This document shows, piece after piece, positions 58,566 through 64,000 of a DNA stretch of 64,000 nt. The DNA comes from Deltaproteobacteria bacterium. GTDB lineage: Bacteria; Acidobacteriota; Thermoanaerobaculia; Multivoradales; JAHZIX01. Every line of letters starts with the position of its first letter. The first letter of the stretch is position 1. Below the pieces are notes generated by a model that saw only the letters and a program-made list of their open reading frames with translations, was not told the origin of the DNA and made no database searches. The translations under genes were made by a program, and so were the position numbers. The DNA lies in NCBI GenBank assembly GCA_022601195.1, contig JAHZIX010000004.1, positions 1 through 64,000 of the forward strand. Direction: 5' to 3'.

Positions 58566-59219
58566 TCAGGGAACCGTCAGAGACCAAGCGCTGGTGTCGC
58601 CGGTCTCGAATCCGTCGGCAAAAAGTCCTCCCTCGACACGAATCTCGTAGCCGATCATCACATCTGGTTCGAGGAATTTGGTCATGGTGAGATCGACCAA
58701 CAACGAGCCGCCAGGCTCCAGGTCAGCCGGGAGAATACCGATCCACTCGTGGGCGGACCCGCCCACACCAGCATGGTCTCAAGGACCGGAGGGTTCGGGT
58801 TCGTCGGAAAGAACGTCGCCCATACGCAAGTGGAAAGTCTCAAATCCAGTGGTCAATTGGGCCTCGATGAGATTGATTCCCCGGCGCCCCGGAAATGGCC
58901 AATCCACCACCGCGCAGCCTTCGAAGATGCCACCGGAGGGATCGTCGGGATCACAGTCCTGATCCGGCCGGCTGAGATCGATGAGGCTCACTACCAGCCG
59001 AGCGCCGGCGGTGGCTCCCAAGTCCCCCGGCAGAGTGTGCATGCGGGTCAGAGCCGAGTTGAAGGTCGGGGAACCCGGACCGGTGGAAAACTGTAGGTCA
59101 TAGGTACCGCTGGCCAGAACCTGAGCTTGCGCCGCGCCGGAAGCGATCAGGCAAGGTGCGAACAGCAGACAGAGGAAAAGGCCTGGAATTAGAACGGCAA
59201 AGAGGCGACTCTTGGTCAT
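58566..59219 (-). pseudogene. Secreted protein gene interrupted by one in-frame TGA
   Basis: From the ATG at 59219 a signal peptide (MTKSRLFAVLIPGLFLCLLF, cleavage near GAAQA) leads into ASGTYDLQFSTGPGSPTFNS and RRGINLIEAQLTTGFETFHL; the frame stops at TGA 58779-58781 after DEPEPSGP. The same frame is open again directly behind the stop (DHAGVGGSAHEWIGILPADL to GLFADGFETGDTSAW and SLTVP) and ends at 58566. GLFADGFETGDTSAWS is the C-terminal motif typical of such secreted proteins, so the two halves are one gene of about 217 codons. A point nonsense mutation (TGG to TGA would restore Trp) is the simplest reading; readthrough or a sequence error is possible. Confidence 0.7.
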
Positions 59220-59498
59220 GGGTGGACTCCTCGAAACGAAAAGAAAAAATTGGTTTTGACGCCCGAGGCGAGAGCTCGAGGAGAGCCTACAGCCAGGAAC
59301 GACTTGACATCTCATTATATAGCCGAACATCGACGCGGCGACCTCTCGCCGGTGGGAGCCGAGGGAAAGCCTCTGCCTTCCCAGAATTCCCCACCTGTCC
59401 CTTCCATCTCAGGGGCCGTTCCCTCTCAAGAGTCGAGACAGTTGAGCGGATCGGCCACCGTCAGAGTGCTGTCGGGGTACTGTCGGGGTACTGTTAGC
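59220..59498. other. Gap with an 11-bp tandem repeat
   Basis: No gene. The left part precedes the interrupted secreted-protein gene; no clear promoter is seen. GTGCTGTCGGG, GTACTGTCGGG and GTACTGTTAGC follow each other at 59466-59498, ending at the stop codon of the beta-lactamase-like gene. Confidence 0.6.
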
Positions 59499-60794
59499 TC
59501 ACAGCTCGAGGTAAATCGCCGCTATGGAATCTCGCAGCTCGGCTGCGGGACCAGAGCAGTTAGACAGGACAATCACCGTCAACCCTTCTTGCTCGTATCG
59601 GGAGATCGCGCTGCGAAAGCCGACCCAGGCGCCCGTATGGTGAGTGGCAGCGCGCTCGCCCAAATCGGAGACACTCCATCCGAAGCCATAGGGCGAAAGA
59701 CTGCCGTCGGTGAGAGTCGCTGGAGCGAAAACCTCCCGGAGCCGGTCACCTTCAGCGGCCCACCGCCCAAGAGCTTGGTCCCAAAGATAGAGATCTTCCA
59801 GGGAAGCGTACATCCCCCCCGCTCCCATGACCCAATTGAGCGAATGATCATCGTTTTCTTCCCAGCCCCGGCCCAACTTCTTGGGTGAGTACCCGACCGC
59901 TCGGTTGGCAAGGATGGTCTCGGGATGATCTCGAAACGCCGCCGTCGACATCCCCAAGGGGTCGAAGAGAGTCTGCTTCAAGAACTCCCCAACACTCCTG
60001 CCGGAAGCCCGTTCTGCGATCAGTCCAAGAACTTCGTAGCCGGGATTGCTGTATTCAAATCTCTCCCCGGGCCCGAACACCGGATCTCCCCAAGACCGAT
60101 AGATGGAGATCGCTTCAGCAGTTCCAAAGAGAGTCTCCTCACCGGTTGCCGCCACCAGCTGCTCCAAGGGGCTACCCCCATAGTAGTCCGGTAGACCGGA
60201 CGTGTGATTCAGCAGGTGCCGCACGGTGATTCCCGGGAAGCGTTCGATCTCCGGAACCCAACGACTCGCGAGCTCATCGTAGGAGAGCTCGCCGTCCTCT
60301 GCCAGGAGGACGATGGCAAAGGCGGTAAATGCCTTGGTCAAGGAACCGAGCCGCACCGGTGTTGTCGGCGTCAAAGGGTGCCCCGCCTCGAGATCCGCCA
60401 ACCCATACCCTTTCGAGTGCAGAACGGTGCCCTCACGAATGACCATCACAGCAGCCCCTGGCGAGCCTTCGGTCAGGTACTTCTGAAAGAGCGCATCTAC
60501 CCTCTCCCCAGGACTTCGGTTGGACTCGCCCCCACTGCTGGCGCACCCCACCAACAGCAATGAGATCAAGGCGGTGAGGCAGGCGGAGCCAAGACCGAGC
60601 CGGCCTCTCCGGTTCCTTCCAAGGCACGCCCCCAAGGCCAGCAGCGGTCCGAAGAGCTGGGCAGCGATCTCAAGTGCTCTGTCTACCGGCAGACGGCCGA
60701 TTCGCCGCCGGAGGCTCTTTGAGCTCTCGCCCCGGATGAGCTCCCTGGAAATGAAGAGGGGTTGAATTTTCTTCCCCTGAGATGGGTCAGCCAT
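59499..60794 (-). CDS. Serine beta-lactamase-like hydrolase, lipoprotein
   Basis: 431 residues from the ATG at 60794 (AGGAG eleven bases ahead). Class C beta-lactamase/esterase fold (Beta-lactamase, PF00144): SLTK with nucleophile Ser151 and Lys154 in VRLGSLTKAFTAFAIVLL, the Tyr motif FEYSNPGYEVLGLI and THHTGAWVGFRS near 400 for the third box. A lipobox ISLLLVGC with Cys84 lies behind an unusually long N-terminal part of about 80 residues, so either the true start is later or the protein has a cytoplasmic N-domain. Probable role: esterase or peptidase of the envelope; resistance to beta-lactams cannot be concluded. Confidence 0.85.
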   Translation of the reverse strand: MADPSQGKKIQPLFISRELIRGESSKSLRRRIGRLPVDRALEIAAQLFGPLLALGACLGRNRRGRLGLGSACLTALISLLLVGCASSGGESNRSPGERVDALFQKYLTEGSPGAAVMVIREGTVLHSKGYGLADLEAGHPLTPTTPVRLGSLTKAFTAFAIVLLAEDGELSYDELASRWVPEIERFPGITVRHLLNHTSGLPDYYGGSPLEQLVAATGEETLFGTAEAISIYRSWGDPVFGPGERFEYSNPGYEVLGLIAERASGRSVGEFLKQTLFDPLGMSTAAFRDHPETILANRAVGYSPKKLGRGWEENDDHSLNWVMGAGGMYASLEDLYLWDQALGRWAAEGDRLREVFAPATLTDGSLSPYGFGWSVSDLGERAATHHTGAWVGFRSAISRYEQEGLTVIVLSNCSGPAAELRDSIAAIYLEL

Positions 60795-61254
60795 GACGTC
60801 GCGTTCTCCTGCCAGCATTTCCGGATGTTCAGCTTGTTCGAGGGAGAAGCAAGTATATGCCCCTCCCCCACTCCGATGGCTTTCCAGAGGCCATTCCAGA
60901 GGTCCTCCAATGACGGCGAAGGTGAATTGCCCATCGATTCGATTCTGAAAGTCTGTTTCCTCGAGTAGAGCCCCCTCAACCTAGCGCCCTGGAACGAGAG
61001 CAAACAGAGTCGATAGGGCTCCTAGAATTCCATCGTGCTGTTGGTGTTCTCGGTCTGGTTCTACCGAGGATAGCTTTTCCTCGAGGAGCCAGCTGCCCTT
61101 CTTAGGAGGGATTCCTGTTACAAGCTCAGCAGTGCTGCTCACGACTCTCCCGCCAGGGATGACGGCAAGAACCAGCGGCGGAAGATAGTAGGACTTCAGA
61201 TCAGTTGGACACAGATCACTTGGAGTCAGGTCACTGGTTCTCGTCTACTAGGAC
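60795..61254. other. 460-base gap with a degenerate 15-bp repeat
   Basis: No gene is supported. CAGATCAGTTGGACA, CAGATCACTTGGAGT and CAGGTCACTGGTTCT stand in tandem at 61197-61241, ahead of the end of the alpha/beta hydrolase gene. No promoter stands out. Confidence 0.55.
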
Positions 61255-62796
61255 TCACCTCAGATTGAGGAAACCACGAGCATCGAGCCACTGGAGTAGG
61301 GCGTCGACGTAGCCCGGAGCTAGCCGAGAAGGAAATGTCGCTGACATCCCCTCCACAGCAGCTTCCCCTTCCTGTGGAGCGCTCAGAGCCGGAAGGGTCA
61401 GATTGTGACCTACCCCCGGCAAGGTCCCGATGCGGTAGCTCTGGTTGCCCGCTCGCTCCAGAGCTGCTTTGAGTTTCGGCACGTTGACTTGTGGAGGAAC
61501 CACGAAATCTCTCTCGCCATAGAGGGCGAGAACCGGAATCTTCAGTCGGGAGAGCTCACTTTCATGATCGTGCTCAAAGCGGCGCAGCCAGTCAAAATCC
61601 GGGTCGTTGGGGTCTTCCACCCGCAGGATAATCGGCGCTAGGGCCGTGCCGTCGAAACTCGCCTGCCGGGCCAGTAACTCTTCCCAGGTCAGCTCTCCCA
61701 ATGCGTAGCGCATCACATCCTCGGTGTGTCCCGCTACCCGGGAAAGCTGATCCTCGGTGAAGGGAGCTTGTCTAGGGCGGTAGCGAGTCACATGCTTCTG
61801 TTGCAAGCTGAGACGTTCCGCTGGCGCCACCCTCAAGATCAAGTGATCGATTCCCTTTTGACGATTCGCCACGGCAGGCGTGACCCAACCGCCAGCGCTC
61901 CAAGAAATGAGGCCGAGTCTCTTGGGGTCGAGTTCCTCCCTCTCGAGGGCGGCTTTCACGATAGCTACGCCATCCTCGATGTAATCCCAGATGCCAGCCG
62001 TTTCTTTGTCTCCCTGGGATTGCCCTTCCCCCCTTCGATCGAAAATCAGGGCCGCGATGCCTTCCTCGGCAAGACGCTTGGCGAAAGCCGTGAACTGCCC
62101 CCGGGCGCCTACGGAACGTCCATGGAAGTAGATCAGCGCGGGGAAGGGTCCGTCTCCCGGAGGCAGAATCAACTCAGCTGCCAGTCGTAGCTGGCCGGAT
62201 TTCACCGGGAAGGGCTTCGAAGTTGCACCCTCGGGCCGCGGTGGGCCAATGCGGCGCAAGAAGAGAGGATGACGAAACCCCTCTCCCTCCACGGTGCCTA
62301 CGAGATCCCCGCTTCTGGAGTGGAAACTGGCCTGAGCCTTGGCCCGGCCGGGAGCATCCAGCTGCAAAGCGGACCCTTGGATATCCAGGCCCGTAACAAC
62401 GATGCCTTTCTCGAAATTCTGGGGAACTTCCAGTCGCCCTTCCCAGATTCCTTTCTCGGACTTCCAGAAGTCGTACACCAGGGTGGTTACGGCTCCATTC
62501 TGGATCGCCCCTCCTACCCACCTCCCTTCTGCCCACAAGGAGCTCTCAGCGTGCCCCGGCGCAGCCGATGGCAGGGCGCCTTGGGGAAGACGGTTCGAGA
62601 TCCTCTCGACCTGGCCGTCTCGCTGCGAGGTGTGGCGATCCTTCTGCGAGGATCCACCTCCAGGCCCGGCTTCCTGGGCCAGTAGAGCTACAGTCCCAAA
62701 GAGGGCCGCGCAGCCCGCGATTAGAGCGCGACCAAAGAGAGTGCTCGACCAAGTCGAGCCTCGATGCTGCAGGGCGAAACACGAGTTTTGATTCAT
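61255..62796 (-). CDS. Alpha/beta hydrolase (dienelactone/S9-like), exported
   Basis: 513 residues from the ATG at 62796, which has GGAGG six bases ahead. A signal-peptide-like stretch (RALIAGCAALFGTVALLAQ) is followed by a beta-rich N-domain of about 150 residues and then the hydrolase: PFPALIYFHGRSVGARGQF (oxyanion strand), LIFDRRGEGQSQGDKETA, nucleophile Ser in GLISWSAGGWVTP, Asp in LYGERDFVVPPQ and His in PGVGHNLTLPAL. The S-W-S-A-G-G elbow is a variant of G-x-S-x-G. Substrate unknown; probably an extracellular esterase or peptidase. Confidence 0.88.
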   Translation of the reverse strand: MNQNSCFALQHRGSTWSSTLFGRALIAGCAALFGTVALLAQEAGPGGGSSQKDRHTSQRDGQVERISNRLPQGALPSAAPGHAESSLWAEGRWVGGAIQNGAVTTLVYDFWKSEKGIWEGRLEVPQNFEKGIVVTGLDIQGSALQLDAPGRAKAQASFHSRSGDLVGTVEGEGFRHPLFLRRIGPPRPEGATSKPFPVKSGQLRLAAELILPPGDGPFPALIYFHGRSVGARGQFTAFAKRLAEEGIAALIFDRRGEGQSQGDKETAGIWDYIEDGVAIVKAALEREELDPKRLGLISWSAGGWVTPAVANRQKGIDHLILRVAPAERLSLQQKHVTRYRPRQAPFTEDQLSRVAGHTEDVMRYALGELTWEELLARQASFDGTALAPIILRVEDPNDPDFDWLRRFEHDHESELSRLKIPVLALYGERDFVVPPQVNVPKLKAALERAGNQSYRIGTLPGVGHNLTLPALSAPQEGEAAVEGMSATFPSRLAPGYVDALLQWLDARGFLNLR

Positions 62797-62850
62797 TCGG
62801 TCCTCCGAAGAGCTCAGTAGATCCCGGGCCATCTCCATCCAAGCGTCATC

Positions 62851-62906
62851 AGCTCGAAAGTCGCAGCTCAAGAGTCACAGCTCAAGAATCGCAGTTCGAG
62901 AGTCGC
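62851..62906. repeat. 14-bp tandem repeat, four units
   Basis: AGCTCGAAAGTCGC, AGCTCAAGAGTCAC, AGCTCAAGAATCGC and AGTTCGAGAGTCGC follow one another without spacer. Confidence 0.85.
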
Positions 62907-63105
62907 GATCCAGTCACAGGCGGTCGCGTGGATAGGCCTATGATCCCTAGATGCGAAGGGCACTGCGTTTTCCCGATCCTTGCCCTGCTTCGCTCAGAGA
63001 ACCCAGTTTAGTGGTCCGATCGGGCCCCCTCAAGTCACGCCACCCGTTGGTAGCTCTCAGCCCTGGGTCAAGTTGGGCCGGCTCTTCGGTACCCGAGGTC
63101 TAACT

Positions 63106-63134
63106 TAGAGACCAGCCTAGAGACCAGCCTAGAG
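63106..63134. repeat. 12-bp tandem repeat, two and a half units
   Basis: TAGAGACCAGCC occurs at 63106-63117 and 63118-63129 and continues as TAGAG. Confidence 0.85.
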
Positions 63135-63288
63135 GGCCCGACCCGCAGGAAGCGGGCTGCAGAGTGCGGAAGAGACCCGAATACCTGTTCTGGCTGAGCG
63201 ACAGTCCCACCTCCAGACCTAGCTTCCCCTCCTTAAGACCCTCTCTGGCAAGTGCCCAAGGAGCTCCGCACCGTTCCCGATCTGCCGA

Positions 63289-63317
63289 TAGACAATAGAG
63301 CATCACTCATAGATAAT
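63289..63317 (+). promoter_or_regulatory. Candidate sigma-70 promoter of the LPMO gene
   Basis: TAGACA (63289-63294), 17-base spacer, GATAAT (63312-63317): each box one base from consensus. The ATG at 63345 is 27 bases beyond, with AAGGAG (63334-63339) five bases before it. Confidence 0.55.
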
Positions 63318-63344
63318 TCGCCATGATTTTATAAAGGAGTTCTC

Positions 63345-64000
63345 ATGCGACTGACCTTGCTCCCTCCCAGCGACCTACCAACCCTCGCCACAACCTGCCT
63401 TTTAGCGACCCTAGGAGGCTTCTTTTCCGCTGAGATTCTGTTGGCTCATGGTTCTATCTCCACACCGGCCAGCCGAATCTACAAATGCCGCTTCGAGGAC
63501 AATCCGGAAAATCCTCAGGATCCCGCTTGCGCCGCAGCGGTAGTTCTAGCTGGCGATCCACAATTTCTCTACGACTGGGCCGCGGTGCGTCAAGGGGACG
63601 CCAATGGTCAACATCAAATGGTGGTTCCGGACGGACAACTCTGTGGCGGTGGTGGCGCCGAGTACGCTGGCCTAGACCTGCCTCGAGACGACTGGCGAGC
63701 CACGTCCATTGAACCGGAGTCAGATGGCACCTTCGAATTCATCTACCACGCGACCGCTCCCCACTCGACCCAAGACATGCTGTTCTACATCACCCCAGAG
63801 GGCTGGGACCCGCTCCAGCCCCTCACCTGGGCTGACCTCGACTTCCTTGAAGACCCAAGCGATCCCAACGACCCCATCGACCCCTTCTGCCATCTCACTT
63901 CGGTGACCTTGGAAACGATGCCCGGGGTTGGGGACGTCTATCGCATGGTGTGCCCCCTACCCGCCCGGACCGGAAGGCACGTCATCTTCCACGTCTGGCA
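63345..64000 (+). CDS. Secreted AA10 lytic polysaccharide monooxygenase, N-terminal part (runs off the window)
   Basis: The frame is open from the ATG at 63345 (AAGGAG five bases ahead) to the window end, 218 complete codons. A signal peptide (TCLLATLGGFFSAEILLA) is followed by His35, which becomes the amino-terminal residue of the mature enzyme: HGSISTPASRIYKC. A second His of the copper-binding histidine brace is His140 in IYHATAPHSTQDMLFYIT, and AVRQGDANGQ, PDGQLCGGG and the Trp/Asp-rich middle are as in AA10 (CBM33) proteins. Such enzymes oxidatively cut chitin or cellulose with copper and H2O2 or O2. The 3' end, which may carry additional domains, is outside the window. Confidence 0.9.
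   Translation, partial: MRLTLLPPSDLPTLATTCLLATLGGFFSAEILLAHGSISTPASRIYKCRFEDNPENPQDPACAAAVVLAGDPQFLYDWAAVRQGDANGQHQMVVPDGQLCGGGGAEYAGLDLPRDDWRATSIEPESDGTFEFIYHATAPHSTQDMLFYITPEGWDPLQPLTWADLDFLEDPSDPNDPIDPFCHLTSVTLETMPGVGDVYRMVCPLPARTGRHVIFHVW

Larger units (their letters stand above)
62797..63344. other. 548-base gap before the LPMO gene
   Basis: No gene. It contains two tandem-repeat arrays (62851-62906 and 63106-63134, listed separately), and near its right end a promoter-like pair and a Shine-Dalgarno for the LPMO gene. Confidence 0.6.

Noticed and set aside
59499-60794. Antibiotic-resistance beta-lactamase
   Set aside because: The fold is shared with many esterases and peptidases; no feature specific to true class C enzymes is visible.
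1-64000. tRNA, rRNA, insertion sequence, prophage or integrase genes
   Set aside because: None recognised; no transposase motifs, tRNA T-loop signatures or rRNA segments were seen.

Overview
The window is GC-rich chromosomal DNA from a Gram-negative bacterium. Two CRTAC1/gingipain-type secreted protein genes, an IPTL-CTERM surface protein, sulfatase-superfamily proteins ending in SLGYL/ALGYL and an ECF-sigma/Spy-like operon together resemble gene content I associate with Acidobacteriota (Thermoanaerobaculia-like). That assignment is inference from gene content; no rRNA, tRNA, prophage, insertion sequence or CRISPR array was found.

Left part (1-17.8 kb): secreted and envelope functions. Two tandem P-domain proteins (the first cut by the window edge), a TPR lipoprotein, and a four-gene minus-strand operon (sulfatase-superfamily protein, gingipain-type C25 peptidase, small Fn3-like lipoprotein, CRTAC1 lipoprotein). 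A second sulfatase-superfamily gene diverges from it. Then come a DsbA/DsbG-like thioredoxin protein, a lipoprotein with a decayed partial duplicate downstream, an operon of ECF sigma factor, probable anti-sigma factor and two Spy/CpxP-like periplasmic proteins, and a nucleotide-sugar epimerase.

Middle (18.2-26.3 kb): one 2,363-residue secreted protein with SdrD-B-like domains, eight GEVED repeats and a C-terminal IPTL-CTERM sorting signal. Behind it, the DNA coding for that signal and its terminator hairpin occur a second time as a decayed copy; base changes between the two hairpins keep the pairing.

Polysaccharide locus (26.5-53.5 kb): a Wzx/Wzy-type exopolysaccharide or O-antigen cluster. 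The main minus-strand operon runs from 53.5 to 33.5 kb and is tightly packed, with many 4-bp stop/start overlaps and TTG/GTG starts. It encodes bifunctional ATP sulfurylase/APS kinase (PAPS supply), a UDP-HexNAc dehydrogenase, a Wzz-like protein, an epimerase, three GT4 glycosyltransferases, Wzx, two sulfotransferases, Wzy, a phosphoglycosyl transferase, a TylF-type methyltransferase, an ATP-grasp ligase, a HAD hydrolase, a beta-propeller protein and an AsnB-type amidotransferase. A second short operon (32.3-28.4 kb) encodes a sugar aminotransferase, a membrane 4,6-dehydratase and a methyltransferase. The gene set predicts a sulfated glycan with amidated uronic acids and amino-deoxy sugars. 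Between the operons, on the opposite strand, sits a small secreted protein of unknown function with a near-consensus promoter, a structured leader and a strong terminator, suggesting very high expression.

Right part (53.8-64 kb): small single genes (membrane-anchored protein, MoCo-fold domain protein, tandem SnoaL protein, YciH, SelO, a secreted protein split by an in-frame TGA, a serine beta-lactamase-like lipoprotein, an alpha/beta hydrolase) and, at the edge, the start of a secreted AA10 lytic polysaccharide monooxygenase. Several intergenic gaps carry different short tandem-repeat arrays.
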